DNA of 64,000 bases from Stratiolaelaps scimitus (GCA_019614645.1 JABWDB010000001.1:18455501-18519500), one strand, 5' to 3'; shown: positions 24,065-36,665, counted from the stretch's first letter. A program made the numbers and translations. Notes: generated by a model not told the origin, from the letters alone.

Positions 24065-25530
24065 TCAAGTTCACCGAGACGTATAGACACGGTTGCATCT
24101 GTCCCTATCGTAAAAGAAGATAAACCACCTAAAAGGAATGACAACAATTACTAATATAATAATGATCAGTAATTAATAATAAGAATAACGAATAGGCTCT
24201 CATTGGACTCTCACCGTTGTTGAGTGCTCAGCCCGGAGCTCCACGTTGTTCTCTGAGGTTACAATAAACGTCTTCAATGTTGCAATATACGCAAGGCGTT
24301 AATCAGTCCATTGAAGTGGTGTTGTATGATGTCGTTTCCTTCGCTATTCTTAGCTGTTGTTATTACTGTGTACAACATTCAATGCGTATATTTCAAATGA
24401 ATAGTAATAACAATACAGTACAAGAGTACAAAATTGTGCGTTTTCGTATCTGTAATTTACACCGTGCGTAACAGAACATTTCCACTCATTTTAATGCATC
24501 CGCCGTTGGCGTGACAATAATTAACGCCTCCGCCGTTTCATTTTACTCTGTCTTAGTTTCGCGTCTTTTCTTCTCGTTTTCTGAAGCAAAAACAATTCAC
24601 GCCCAGTGCAACAGGGTTCCACCACTGGTAATGCGACTCATTGGTGGCTGGTCTCTCGTGCGCTTAACCCTGCGACTCAAACGATTTCGTTGATTCTGCT
24701 TGTCTGGCAAAAGATTTCAATTTTCATTTTTCCCGATAGATACAAGTGGGCTCCTTACCTGCCGTTGTCTACAATTTACCCCATGTCACTGATCATCACA
24801 TAAACATCATCGCGACAACGCTGAATGGCTAAAGTTCCTGTAGACATCAATTCATACACATCTCTCTCTCTCTCCCTCTCTCTCTCGCTCGCTCTCTATC
24901 TCTCACATCTCCAAGACGTCACAATACATCACACCATATCGGCTTTTTATCGACCACATCAGTCTGTTTATCGATCTGTTCTCTGACTTGAAAATACGTC
25001 AATTGGGGAGCAACAATCGCTAACAATCTCTACATGGTGTACATTCCGGGACGGGACTTCGCGACGAGTTTCCTTCTTGGCATTTTCACACATGGGGAAG
25101 ATGGGCGTGGGTGGGGGGGGGGTATTGAGGTTCTTTGCTCGCACAGCAAGGAGCGGCGGTTGGAGCGGCTATTCAAATGCTATGCACTTCTATTTAACAG
25201 CTTACGCGTGCTGTCGATTACTATGTCTTGCAGGTGACTAGACTGTTCATGCATATTTACGATTCACTCAGATTGGAAAGCTGGAGAATGACGCTGTGCA
25301 CATTATTCGCGCTTTGAATAGCCAGTCACGCACGCATTTGCTGAACGATAGATACACGTGAGTGTTCACAAGAGACGCTAATTTATATCTCATACTACAA
25401 ATTCAAATAACAGCAACAGGAACTAAAATGAAAGTGACAAACAAAATAGCTCCACAGCTCTACTGCGAACATACGCTAGCTATAAGTAGACTCATTATAT
25501 ATATATGCCATTAATTTATTATTGAATAAG
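23840..25530. other. AT-rich noncoding stretch
   Basis: (AT)n at 24024-24061, a CT/CTCG run at about 24863-24903 and (AT)n at 25496-25506. Nothing else is recognised. Confidence 0.4.
24024..24061. repeat. (AT)n microsatellite, 38 bases
   Basis: A pure TA run in AT-rich noncoding sequence. Confidence 0.95.
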
Positions 25531-26180
25531 GTGGTATGGTATGCTTCCTTTCTAATGAACTCTGCGGGGTTGGTCTTCTTGCCATTCGCTTGGTCCCGTC
25601 CCCATTATCAACAACACCCTCAAAAAGCGAGGGGCTCGTAAGACCTCATACAAAAATACATTCACTGGAGGGACGACATTCACCGGAGCGTCCCACCAAT
25701 TCGACCTTATCACATTTATGCTCGTCCTCTCGTTTGGCACTTCGTGGCCGATCCGCTGGGTGTCAGGCGTCGGAAAGCTTCGACACAACCGAGATACATA
25801 CTTAGCTCGGTCGTGAACGACGGCTGGAGCTGGCCTATGCACCAATGTCGACTCGCTTCTCCGGAGGACTGTATCAGTGACTATATCGCTAGCCGGGCAG
25901 AGACACCGCGAGGCACCGGACCAAAACCGTCGTCTTGCGCCGGATGGCTACCACCGTTCCCGGGGACGAGGTGTCCAAATCACCGTGTCTCTCGTTACTC
26001 AGTCCTTCTACATTTGGAACTTGGCGCTATACGGGTTGACTCTAGGCAGATTTTCATTTCATAATAGTTCAAAGGTAGACTTAGAATTTCTCTTAGGCGT
26101 TTCGTCCCTTATCCAAAATAGATGAAATACCACGGAATGGCCCCATGAGCCACAGCGTCGAAAACCTAACATATTCGAGG
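25531..26180. other. GC-richer island with open frames on both strands
   Basis: Plus-strand frames at 25536-25805 and 25744-26064 and a minus-strand frame at 25552-25845 overlap. None has an ATG start with splice support or a domain I recognise. It may be an old element or pseudogene. Confidence 0.2.
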
Positions 26181-26204
26181 ACAGATGTATATATATATAT
26201 ATGG

Positions 26205-26217
26205 TGACCCCCATTTC

Positions 26218-26260
<43 letters not shown>

Positions 26261-26274
26261 TGAAATGGGGGTCA
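26205..26274. repeat. palindrome centred on a 36-base (TA)n tract
   Basis: TGACCCCCATTTCAATT (26205-26221) and AATTGAAATGGGGGTCA (26258-26274) are perfect inverted copies flanking (TA)n at 26221-26256. This resembles a fold-back element whose loop has become, or is, a microsatellite. Confidence 0.75.
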
Positions 26275-26998
26275 TCGAATCAGAGGAGAAAGTTCTTTTA
26301 AATTGCTTCTATTTATTTCCATCACTGTCCAACCTCAGAAATGCGCCATCGTACTGGATTCCTCTAACTGGAGTCCTCGCGTAGATTCCCGTAAGCCTTT
26401 CGCTCGGTCCCTCAGTCACGTTCTGTTCACATTCTTGCGGCCAAGGGACTGCTCTGGATAGCCAATCTAAGCAGGTAAATGCTCGCACTATTTTCGCATT
26501 TTTGAGCGATAGGGCTATCGCAAGATCTTCTTTACACCAAAGACGCCCACGGACATTCATTGGAAACAGCAGCCTTGAACGTTCACATTTAGTCACTACG
26601 TGTGCGATCTAACCGGAGATCAAATTGGGGACGGCGCATTTACCTTACGCTCTCGCGATGTCCACAGTTAAAAAGCACCTTCATAGAGCGCCAGTGATGT
26701 CTCTTACTGATGTCGATTTCTGTCATCATGCAAGTTCGTTCTATCTCGTTCTTCCTGACTTCTTGTTCGGACTTCCCGGTGGTGGTACATTGTTCCCAAA
26801 TCATTCCCTACTTTGTTGCTTTCTGGTCGCTACTCGGAGACTTTGCTGTTTCCTATCGTCACCTTTCCGACCGCATATTATTTGAAGTGTCCGTACGCCT
26901 ACATTTCTAGGTCCAGCATGTCGAAGCAGCATACTCCCCACGGTGGTGCCGGCCTCGCGAGTCCACTTTCCGTCAAGTCATTCCTCTCCAGCAGAGAA

Positions 26999-27038
<40 letters not shown>

Positions 27039-29089
27039 AGATCTCCTCTCTCTGCAGTTCCCTCATCCAGCACTACTATATTCCACTACTTAGAACTACA
27101 TCCTACAGCACCCTGTGCGTCCTTTGAGAGGGCCCTAGCTGGCGCCAGCTCTCGGTTGTCTTCTCCCTGCCGATCCTTCATTGGTCTTCAGTCCTCACTC
27201 TGCCTCAGTATCTGCTTGTACTCGTCGTGTGCATGCTATGTGCGTGTACGATCTTCGAATTTTTTAACATCGTTATGAAACAATTTACTGTATTGTCACC
27301 CTCCCAGGTCACTCTTACCGGTATCGTCGCTATTACGTTCAGTTGACTGTCGATCCCCTTCTCATCTTTAATATGCATACGCAAAGCAGAGTCTCGTTCC
27401 ATTGTCTCCTTACTCATTAGTTGTTCTTATATTGTTTAGCTGATTCGTGAATTCGAGTCGATCATTGCACGCTTGACTCCTTGACATTCACTGCACATCT
27501 CGCGGGGTCGATACAATTGATACAAGCTCTATAATGAAAAACCCCATTCAACTGAATAAGAGAGACAACTGCATTTAAAGGGGACTAGCTACAAAGAATA
27601 CATAAGCTGCACGTTGTTAAGCGTCTTCATATCGATGATCAAAAGGTCATCGATCCTAACTAATGGGACAAAAGTCTTGAAATAAAGGATCCTCACAGGG
27701 ACTCGCTCCACTGCGAATACGTTATCTATACCCCATAACGTGTCATGGGTATTATCAAAACGAGCAGAGGACCATTCACTCAAGAATCGGCGTATGGTAA
27801 CCCTTCGCTAAAAAATAATCACTGACGGGATCGTTACTCTCGCAAACTTGTTGTTCATGGTGTAATAGTATATGCTTATAAGATTAAATTGAACGACCGC
27901 GCGAGATAGTCACAGTACTTTACTTATTTGAAAATTAATTCAATATAGATGTTTTCATGAATATGTATATATATATATATGTACCGGTATTAATGTCTCA
28001 ATGTTGTCTTATGAATTTTAAATTTAAATAGCCTAAAATAGATATTGTTGTTCTTAAGAGTCGGAAATTCTCATCCACCTCTTTTTGAATTGTAGTTGCC
28101 TCTGATTTGCACTGAGTTATGAACATACAAACTAGTACGATGATTATTCGTCATCTTCGGCTTTTTAGTCATATATAGTATATTTTTATATATATATACT
28201 TCTATAATGTATATATGTATGTATATATATATATATATATATCTTCATATAGAAATCACTTGAAATACCATAGAGTAGCGTTTCACATCTCTCAGTCTAG
28301 CTCGGCATCGACGGTCCTTATGTCGAAAGAACCAGTTGCAGTGCCCCCGCCGCCGTTTGCAGAGACGCTACGTCCATGTTTCATACCCTTATATATATAT
28401 ATATATATGTATATATGTCTCATATAAATTACGTCGCAATATGAGTCATTGCATTAATTTTTTCAGTTGCAATTCACCGCTGAATATTGTGCGTATTCAG
28501 TTACCAAGGTCTCATGCGAAAGCAAGCGACAACATTATATATTCGCATAAGACCGTTCTTAACCGGCTTGTTTTTTGCCGATTTTGTGCGTATCGGTTCA
28601 TCCCTGTCTACATTCTCATAAAATGCTCTCATAGAGCCAATTTGTGCGTTGCTGTCAGATTTCTCCTTCCTTCAACGTGGTTGATGCGATTCAACAGCTG
28701 CGGCGTTTCGTGTTTTTTTTTCGCTTTTTTAGGCTCGGTAGGCTTTTGGTCCTAAACAACTTGACCGCCTCTGTAAACATTCTAGATTTCCCCATATGGA
28801 TTAGTCGCTTTTAGTACCTCCATAGGATATCTCTCTCATCTTCTTTCAAAAGTAAACTTACAGCACTAGTTGCGTACTACCTCATGTAGTACTTTCAAAT
28901 GTAGTGTGGGCCAGCTGGGAAGGCGAATGTGTTTTCGTTCCATTCGAGCTATTGGTAATATAGTACTGAAGCGGCTGCTACCATTGTTGCTTGAAACTCC
29001 ATCGTCAAGCGTATTCCACCTGGATCAGGGTCGACCTTGCGTGTTGATTTCGACGTCAGCTATATCTGCTTCGATATTGTCATATCTTT
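26275..29089. other. noncoding stretch
   Basis: (CT)n at 27004-27037 and (AT)n near 27963-27980, 28222-28241 and 28390-28408. A 95-codon minus-strand frame (26309-26596) has mixed composition but starts at GTG and overlaps an AATAAA at its stop; it is not called. Confidence 0.35.
27004..27037. repeat. (CT)n microsatellite
   Basis: A pure CT run; two plus-strand open frames crossing it translate it as repeated Leu-Ser and are not genes. Confidence 0.95.
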
Positions 29090-29326
29090 TCACTCAGCTG
29101 ATGACCGTCCTCTAGCTGGTTCGCTGGTATCTTGCGAGCGTTGTCTTATTTGGGGTTGAATAGGCCTTGTTGTTGCTACCGGAGACCGGGATAGAGTTGG
29201 GAATCGACGTCGGCGTTTACATGTGCTGTCGACTGGATGAGAGATCCTGTGGCAAGACACAAGGTCCTGAGATCCTGCTGCGAGGCAAGCCGGGACTAGA
29301 GCCGGACCCGAAGGCGTCCGATCAGC
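29090..29326 (-). CDS. candidate terminal exon, unknown product
   Basis: On the minus strand a strong acceptor (TTTTTCATTTTTCTGTTCTCACAG, ending at 29327) leads into 78 in-frame codons ending in TGA. The peptide is Pro-, Ser- and Arg-rich with a basic cluster (CKRRRRFPTLSRSP) that could act as a nuclear localisation signal. No ATG near the start is needed if it is an internal or last exon. No poly(A) signal is evident close downstream and no partner exon was found. Confidence 0.3.
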   Translation of the reverse strand, partial: ADRTPSGPALVPACLAAGSQDLVSCHRISHPVDSTCKRRRRFPTLSRSPVATTRPIQPQIRQRSQDTSEPARGRSSAE

Positions 29327-30080
29327 CTGTGAGAACAGAAAAATGAAAAACAAAGTCATTCATTATAGTTTGGATTGCGGATTATCCTATTTTTTCCATA
29401 ATTATCGTTTATTAATAGAATTATACAAGGTTGGATTGGTACCAGGCAACCGTAACGAGACACAAGTTTCTTCAGCGCTAAATGCCCAGGTGTGGGGCGC
29501 TGGTTGCGCTTGCTACAACCTGACCAAACTTAGACCAAACGAGTTCGGCCACATAGGAAGATCGCAGTAGCAAGTGGATTGATTGGGTGCGACCGAGTAC
29601 CAGGAGTTTTCAAGAGTTTCCGAATAAACAGGCTGGAAATAGTCGTATGCCGATCTATCGGTTTGCTATAATAGTTACCTAGCGAGAGAGAGGGAACTAG
29701 ACTGAAAGACAAGAAATGCGAGCATATAAAAAAGTGGATTGTTATTGAAAGTGTAGTTCTTGGCATCACCAGAGTATATTATTGATCATATAAACTGTCT
29801 TATACAATGTACATTGTTTAGTTTAATGTTCGTTTAGTATCGTAGAATTGGCTGTTCCAATGAGGACAAATAGTGTTAGTGAATGGGGTTCCAATCTAAC
29901 TACCTGATCGTTTCGACGGGTTATGTCTGCTTGTCTTGCACAATCGCGCAGTCATGAACCAACGTGATATGATAATGATGATTATAATAATAATAACAAC
30001 AAAATATTTTCTATTTCGATCCTTCAGTTATGAAAGCATAAATAAGGTTATTTTCAACTAACGATTGACCCTCTCTCTCG

Positions 30081-30106
30081 TATATATATATATATATATA
30101 TATATA
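30081..30106. repeat. (TA)n microsatellite
   Basis: A TA run directly after a short CT run. Confidence 0.9.
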
Positions 30107-30149
30107 ATAGAACGTTGCGGTCCACGATATTGATGCATCCGTTAGAGTA

Positions 30150-30192
30150 GCTTCCATTGTCACGTTAGACATTTTCCTTTAATAAACCAATA
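30150..30192 (+). mobile_element. probable SINE tail fragment
   Basis: ATTGTCACG..ACATTTT then CCTTTAATAAACCAATA (30176-30192) matches the SINE tail over 17 bases and, more loosely, upstream of that. No box A or B is found upstream, where an (AT)n tract lies at 30081-30106. Confidence 0.4.
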
Positions 30193-31230
30193 TAGACATC
30201 TACCTTTACTGTCCCCTATGCTCCCTTCAGTCTATAACATCGTGCCGCGTCTGGTGCTTCTCTGTTGTTGTATCATTTCAAGAAAATCGTGTAGACAACT
30301 TGCTTCATTTTGGGAAATCGAAGATGCACTCGGCAGGTAACAGGCAGCCGCCACAGGACGTAACATATCAATTGTATAGATCCATTGTGTCTATTGCAAC
30401 CTGTTCAAGGCCATCTCGAGTTCCGTCTCCGACATAACACAGATCACACCGTAAATGTCCCTCTGTAGGTTGCTGCCCGAAGAGCTATCGTATTCATATA
30501 CACATATATGTTCGTGTTATGCTTCTGTTCTGTCCGGGCTTCAAATCAGCACCACCGCTTTAATTATCCTCGAGGTGTTTCGTTTATGGCAACGAGACAG
30601 AGAAAGAGAAATATCATCATCGTTGAGGCTGTGTTGTTTCTGCGTTTATGCCTACATAACGAAGCGTGGGCGATAATCGTTCGCGTAGCGGCCCGCGAAG
30701 GCAATTGTCGGAGATATCATATCCTCAATCGCTGCGCGGCAGCGCGGCTCCTTTGACCACTAATCAACGCTGCTGTACCTCGCTTGCGATGTTGCGCTTG
30801 TCCGACGATGATGCCTTTACGCCACCGAGTATTCGTGACTTCATCCCCACCGGTTCCGTATGTTATGTTGGAGTGCGATTTAGGACTGGACGATTGGCCA
30901 TAACGTAGCTAATGCCATTTGAAATCGAGTTGGGTGGTGGCAGTGACGGGCGTCGAGCATACGAAAGAGAAGCAAATAGAGAACGAATGAAGCAGCGTAC
31001 AGACACATTTACGGCGAAAAATGGTTAACGAGACCACTATTGGGCTTTCGTTTTTAACTTAGTTTCAGGCTGTATAATGACAGTGCCAGAAGACATTCGA
31101 CAAGAAGGACAGGGTCGCACAATAAAGAAAATGAGCGAGTTCACTCGTTGAGAAAATTTGTCACATCTCTATCCCAGCCCAATTTTTTTTTCTGTTACCG
31201 ATCGTAGATAAACGTACAGGAATCCATCTA

Positions 31231-31920
31231 GCCTTTTACTTGCCGCCGCTGTTCCGAGACAACTTTGGGGAAGTGTTTGTCAGCTATCGACAGATGCCGA
31301 TCGCCAGTCCGCCTGCCATGCAGTTACATGCAGTTCCGCAACAATACAGCAGGGACTATTTGCGCCCTGACGGTGACGCCGCCCCCTGATAAGTGAACTC
31401 GTCCATCAGTAGGCACGTCCGCTCGTTCGATTGCGAGCAAATTACGGGGTGTATGGGGCGGCCGATCAGGCAATAAACGGTCGATTTGCGGTCGTTTCGT
31501 ATTAGACGTTAATTTGACCCGTGTCACCTCGGGAGGCGGGTGGCGGCAGTGGGAGCCGACGCGGTGGTGGCGGAAGCCGCTTTGGGATGCTTTGGTACGC
31601 GTGACTTTGTCTATGACAGGATGTACCCTGACGCTTGTTGCAACAGGTCGGCACACATGTGGGTGTTGCCTCTTTTTGTAAGGACGATCGCTCTTCAGCA
31701 CGGCCGTGGTGGAGAGCAACTCCCCGGCGGGAGGCGGCGGCGTCGACCGGCGTAATTCGTAACATGAAAACGATACTTCGGCGTATACTTTCACTGCATG
31801 GCAATTGTTGACGGGGCTAAGCGACACTCATCGATGACACGCGGATACATTGAAAGCTTTATGCCGCAGCAAACGGGTATATTCAAAATCGTCACAGCTT
31901 CTCATCGTTGTAGGAGCAAC
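31231..31920. other. GC-rich island with long but unsupported open frames
   Basis: A 167-codon minus-strand frame (31324-31827) has no internal ATG except its last codon, and two other frames in the same stretch are also open. High GC with few stop codons explains this. It could be a promoter/5' exon region. Confidence 0.25.
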
Positions 31921-31921
31921 G

Positions 31922-32278
31922 ATGGCAACAAGAACAGCAACAGCGTACATCATTCGATGGAAGAACAACTACATGCGAACGGGGACCCGCTTGCTTTTTA
32001 GCTGCTCATTGAAAATATCGGACGAGATCGACCAGCTGGCGCATGAACCGTTCATTATATTTGTGGTTGTGGTTATTGCTGTTTTTGGTGGTATGGCGCC
32101 GCCGCCGCTCTCCGCAGTATCGTTGTTAGAACAATATCGTTGCTTGGCCTCCGATATTGATCTGAGTGAATTCAGTTTATGCGTTTGCCACACAGCTTGG
32201 CTACGCTCGGCTAGCTCGATTCGACCTATGCATCCGCCCCTGAAAGTAGACGCCGCATTTCAAACGAGACTTACTTAA
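31922..32278 (+). CDS. ATG-started ORF with one hydrophobic segment, unknown
   Basis: An ATG with a reasonable context (ACGATGG) opens 118 codons. A hydrophobic run FIIFVVVVIAVFGGM (about residues 45-59) could be a membrane segment, followed by a proline-rich turn and a serine/cysteine-containing tail. No family is recognised, and the run is partly due to GTGGTTGTGG-like sequence, so a chance frame is likely. Confidence 0.15.
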   Translation: MATRTATAYIIRWKNNYMRTGTRLLFSCSLKISDEIDQLAHEPFIIFVVVVIAVFGGMAPPPLSAVSLLEQYRCLASDIDLSEFSLCVCHTAWLRSASSIRPMHPPLKVDAAFQTRLT

Positions 32279-33240
32279 GCGACCATCAGCAGTAGCTGTA
32301 CCAGTCATGTGGCTGGATAGCAACACGAGAAGAAGAGGAGAATAACTAGTAGAAATAAGAAGACCAAAGTGACCCTCGACAAACTGGCCTCTTTCTTTCT
32401 CTATCTCTCTCATCATATATATATATATATATAGGCGTACTAAGGAAAAAGTGAAAACATGGATTACGAAGGGTAGTAATGTTGTTACTATGCTATATCC
32501 ATTAAAAGACGGTGACAGCTTGTGTTCGTTTATAGAAAGGACATGACAAACACACGGACTGCCAACAGGCTGAGTAAAACCACTCAATGCTTTCAATGAA
32601 TTGAGTATTTTCATTTGAAAAAATGACACTTGTTATGCTAATAATGCCATGAATAATACGGTGTCGCGATGACCCGAGAATCCGGTTAAATGCCTCATTC
32701 TGTCCCGCTCGTTTGCTGATATTACACGCGCATGTGGTAATGTATGTACCACTGCTGCTCTGCCAGCCGTAATCGAAGATCGGTCACACATGTTGGAAAG
32801 AGCAAACGCACATAAACACTCCTCTATTCGAATCGATACGACCGAGAAACATGAGGCGGACACTCAGAATCGAACGAAGATATCACTACAAGCCGCTTGT
32901 CACGGCTTCCCAACGCTGCGTTGATGTGACCCTGCTCGCGTGTAGCCGGTTGTCGGCAGTATAGCTTCTCGATGAGCTAAATCTTCAGATCAGAGCATCA
33001 CATATATCTACACTTGTAGTAGTAGTAGGTAGTTATTATTGTCGTCCACTGTATGGTCGTATAGCGATGTGTGGACAGAGGAAACGCGCGTTATTCGTTT
33101 CGCCGCGCTCTCTGCTCTCTCAAAAATGGAGTAGCCAGCGCTGTTGTAACGAATACGCCAGCCACGTGAGCGCTGAATCGAACAAACGGAGTCAGACTGT
33201 GAACTTTGAACGATGTCCTCGAGCAGCGCTTCATGAGCGA

Positions 33241-33296
<56 letters not shown>
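33241..33296. repeat. compound (TC)n-(TA)n microsatellite
   Basis: (TC)n at 33241-33267 changes directly into (TA)n to 33296. Confidence 0.95.
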
Positions 33297-33299
<3 letters not shown>

Positions 33300-33601
33300 G
33301 TATTTTTTTGTGGAAAAAATATCTTCTTGGGCAATCTTTATCGGGTGGATTTAAACACTCGGCACAGCTTTCTTAAAATTAGGTGAGAATTAGCAAAACA
33401 AGTAAAATGCATTGTGAGAAGCTGTGGAACATTTTCAATTCAATTATTTTTTCAAGAGTGACCCGACTACTCTTCCTTCTTGTCGCTCGTAGTAAAAAGG
33501 ATTCATTCTGATTTCTGTTTCTTGTCTCCACCGTTTTTTAGGCAAATCTACAACAAAAGTTACGATCAGCGTCGGTCTATTATTTGCTGATTGCCTTGAA
33601 G

Positions 33602-33630
33602 ATGACTTTCAATCAACACATGAAAGTCAT
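33602..33630. repeat. 10-bp hairpin
   Basis: ATGACTTTCA, loop ATCAACACA, TGAAAGTCAT. Perfect arms in noncoding sequence. Confidence 0.5.
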
Positions 33631-33811
33631 AAACTGAATTCAGGATCCACTCGTGAGCGGCTCTGCTTTTCTTCAGAAGGGGACGTTTTCAGAACAAAGA
33701 CATGAAGTCGTATGGGTTAGACAGTGCTACCACCTTCTCCAACATAATGACGTACTGCTGGATTTCAATTGATCTATTCCAAATTGAAAAACGGGCTTGT
33801 TCGAATATCAT

Positions 33812-34078
33812 ATGCAGCAGTTACTAGCTGTAGTCAACGCGCACGATCTCCTTTCAACGCAAGAAGCTGAATTATGGCACGCCGAACATGACAACGTCTT
33901 CAAGCTAAAGCCGGCTACACACGAATACAGCCATCTTGAATTGCACAGGTCTTTAGCCCTCCACATGGAGACACGCTCGCCGAAAGTCCAGCAGCTAGGA
34001 TACCTGGATAGACAATTGGGCCTTTTTTTTCTAAATGGGGGTGTGATGGCACGCAAATGTATATCAACATCACCGTGA
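33812..34078 (+). CDS. ATG-started ORF, unknown product
   Basis: An 88-residue frame begins MQQLLAVVNAHDLLSTQEAE and continues with helical, histidine-containing sequence to about residue 72. It then crosses a T-run and a GGGGG-type run before the stop. The first part reads like coding sequence, the end does not, so a real exon would need to end before about 34018. An ACAG|GTCTTT site at about 33948 is a weak donor. A 132-codon frame overlaps on the minus strand. Confidence 0.2.
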   Translation: MQQLLAVVNAHDLLSTQEAELWHAEHDNVFKLKPATHEYSHLELHRSLALHMETRSPKVQQLGYLDRQLGLFFLNGGVMARKCISTSP

Positions 34079-34485
34079 CCCCCCCCCCGCCCCCTCTCAT
34101 AAAACTGTTGACGATATTCAACAACACCACCCTTCCCGGAATCGTTTAACGCATTCTTCAGTAAGGGCGGCGGTGAGATGTGTACAAGCCCAGCCACGAG
34201 CACCACACATCCTCCTCATGCGTGAGGAGCATGACGTGGTTTAACTGACCCTCAGCTGTTTCCCTTACCTCTCTCACTCTCTCTCTCAAGACCAGATTTC
34301 CCCTCAAGATCTCTGTCCATTTCCCGTATGTGAACAACTACTGTGGTCAATAGGGCGTCTGTTGAAAGCCCCGTGTATGTAAACATGCAGCATTGATGAC
34401 GCATACAGAGGGGGTGTACGGTACCTTACTTTCTGCACAGTGGTAGCTGTGCCGCAGACCACATTAGTTGCCACTACAGCTTAAA

Positions 34486-34698
34486 AGGTAAAGGTAAAGG
34501 TTTTATTGGTTTATTAAAGGAGCTGCAATTTTACAATGCTTAAGCTCTCTTAAGAGTCACGCGGCAAATAAGAAATAACAAATAATATTGCGGAGATACA
34601 GCCCATAAAAGTAAATATGGCTCCACTCAGATTTGAACCTCAAGCTACACAACACTCCCTTTTTGGTATTGCCTACCTTGCCCACTACGGCATGCTCC
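34486..34698 (-). mobile_element. tRNA-derived SINE, long copy
   Basis: Read on the minus strand, a degenerate head (GTGGGCAAGGTAGGC, then box-B-like GAGGTTCAAATCTGAG around 34640-34630) is followed by a longer middle than in the 12.5 kb copy. The conserved tail TTGTAAAATTGCAGCTCC then TTTAATAAACCAATAAAACC spans 34539-34501. It ends in a short CCTTTA tandem repeat (34500-34486), a typical SINE 3' terminus. An apparent plus-strand ORF across it is not a gene. Confidence 0.72.
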
Positions 34699-34699
34699 C

Positions 34700-35590
34700 A
34701 GTCAGTCAATTTTTCCACCTGTACGATTCATTTTCCCAGGTGGTAGTCAATCAGCTGGCTCCTGATTTCCACGTATACTTGTTAAATCGTAGCCCACACT
34801 CTGTCTGCTGGCATCCAGCATTATCTGGCTGAGATTATCTTGGACACTCGACTCGTTTGCTAGTTCTGGACCAGCGTATTACAACGGCGCCTGTGGTGTG
34901 TCTATATGTCAAGATTGGAACACGGTGCAACTACAGCGCGTTCATCCTCATCGACTACTACCGCTTCCACAACGACTGCTATGTGTAGATCTATACGTGT
35001 GCAAATATATAGCTAATCAATAGTCCCGTCACCGTGATTCCAACCAACCCATCCGTTACTAGTGTCTCATAGCTTATGTCTGGTTAGGCCGGGTCGCTTC
35101 AAGCTTGTTATCACTCAACGTATTCTAGTGCTGTGGCTGAACCTTAGCAGAGACACTTTGGATATCCTTCTGCTAAGATCTACCTGCGAATGGTGCCACT
35201 GCCGGCGTTGACCGATTGCAACGTCGCCCGTGCTGCTGTTTAGCATATTGAGCAGGATTGGGAACTAGCGCACAACGTCCTTTCTATGAACTCCTCTCTC
35301 CGACTCGCTCTCCCCCGCTTTGTTACTGTGTGTCTCGATCTCTGGCCGTTTGCCTTCTTTGACTTTCGACCGTACTCTAACTCACAGAATGTACCGAGCT
35401 CGGCGACGAGGGCTGGTCAGCGGTAGTCAACGCAACGTTCGCTGGGGTGACCATTCGTATTATAGATGGTCCCACGTTAAACGGGGTGAATGCATCTTTA
35501 AGTTCGAGGACAAACGCCTGCTATCGAGTCGAGGCCAGAGGTAGCAGCAAGCACGTTCACGATAACCACCGTTCGCTAGCTGTTGTCGAT
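34700..35590. other. noncoding stretch
   Basis: No gene is recognised. GC rises toward the right into the 35.4-36.1 kb island. A 74-codon frame at 35320-35544 has no support. Confidence 0.35.
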
Positions 35591-35669
35591 GTTTCTACTG
35601 GTGCTGTTGCGGCGGCGGCGGCGGCGGTGATTGTTGCAAACTCGACTGTGTATTGCCATATTCACTCAC

Positions 35670-35729
35670 GGTACCAGTGCCAGCAGAGGCTACGGTGGAC
35701 GGCGGTCCACCTTCGACGTTTGCATCCAT
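35670..35729 (-). CDS. candidate first coding exon ending in a GTGAGT donor
   Basis: On the minus strand an ATG in good context (GCGATGG) at 35729-35727 opens exactly 20 codons, MDANVEGGPPSTVASAGTGT, that end at a strong donor GTGAGT (35669-35664). The reading frame stays open further to a (CCG)n poly-proline run and TAG at 35595. Upstream lies a GC-rich block with (AT)n at 36162-36185, a possible promoter. No second exon was found, and the plus strand is also open here. Confidence 0.22.
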
Positions 35730-35831
35730 CGCGCCATCAGCAATGAGGGGAACGGCCGTGTTATCACTCTCGTGTGTTCCGACAGCTCGGCCAGGCAACG
35801 GCGGGAATAGCGGTACCACCACTTGGGTCAA

Positions 35832-36665
35832 GATCGACGAATGCTACCGGCACAATATCGCAGTGAGCACAATGTAACGGAACAATCTCGCGCTGCGCTG
35901 CGCTGCACCCTGCGCTTTCAAGCGGACGACGAGCCCCAACTATGCAACTTTGTTTCGAGCGTTGACAGACAGAGTTGCAAATTTGGTGCTGCTAGCACAA
36001 CTGTGACGACAACAGCTACAACAAAAACAGGGTTATGACGGCGGCTAACGACCGCCTAGCAGCTGGGAGCAGAGCTAGCCAGCCAACCAGATAATTCACG
36101 CAAGCTCGCCGCTTTGCGATCGCATAGCGGGGCCTCTATGGACGCCGAATTGCCAACAACCATATATATATATATATTATATATGGCGGCCGTCCTTCCT
36201 GGTCGACCAGCAACAGTCGTCAACGAGTGTATTTAATTTTATTTCTCCATCGTACGAATCTGCGGCTAGAATATACGCGCCTATGGACGACAGTGCGGTC
36301 GATACCGCTACCGCTGCCCGAAGAGGATAAGAACGGGGCGAAAACAAGACCGCTCTTGAGCTGTTGCCACCCGCTCAAAACTAAAACTGATCTAGCAGTG
36401 CCTCACCACCCGAAGCAAAGGTTAACAACGCGACCTTTTCGTTTAACATATGCGAGATTGCGTATAGCCGTCGGCGTTGACAAGCCCGTAACATTCGATT
36501 GCTGTGTGGTCGACAGGTGACCCGACGAGATGGGTGCGCTTTGATTAAACCATTTATGATAATACCTTCTATGTATTTATGCGTTTCATAGAAAAGCACG
36601 GCAGAAAGTTAGTCGCCAATCGATAACTGCGATCAGTCAATAACGAAAACTCTTCGTGGGTTTAC
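35832..36665. other. GC-rich island and flank
   Basis: CAA/CGA-type runs at about 36000-36030 and (AT)n at 36162-36185. A plus-strand frame (36227-36520) ends at a GACAG|GTGACC donor-like site and has an acceptor-like CTAG near 36269; a minus-strand 72-codon ATG frame (36381-36599) overlaps. Undecided. Confidence 0.25.

Larger units (their letters stand above)
29330..31230. other. AT-rich noncoding stretch
   Basis: It contains (TA)n at 30081-30106 and the SINE tail fragment near 30.17 kb. Short plus-strand frames at 30455-30908 are not supported. Confidence 0.4.
32281..33800. other. noncoding stretch with microsatellites
   Basis: (AT)n at 32414-32432 and the compound run at 33241-33296. A 142-codon minus-strand frame across the first is an artefact. 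Confidence 0.4.

Noticed and set aside
28336..28755. 139-codon plus-strand frame
   Set aside because: It includes an (AT)n run translated as Tyr-Ile repeats and has no coherent protein composition.
31324..31827. 167-codon minus-strand frame, longest after the BTB gene
   Set aside because: It has no ATG except the last codon, and other frames in the same GC-rich stretch are also open, so absence of stops reflects composition.
32201..32629. 142-codon minus-strand frame
   Set aside because: It crosses an (AT)n microsatellite and covers unrelated AT-rich DNA.
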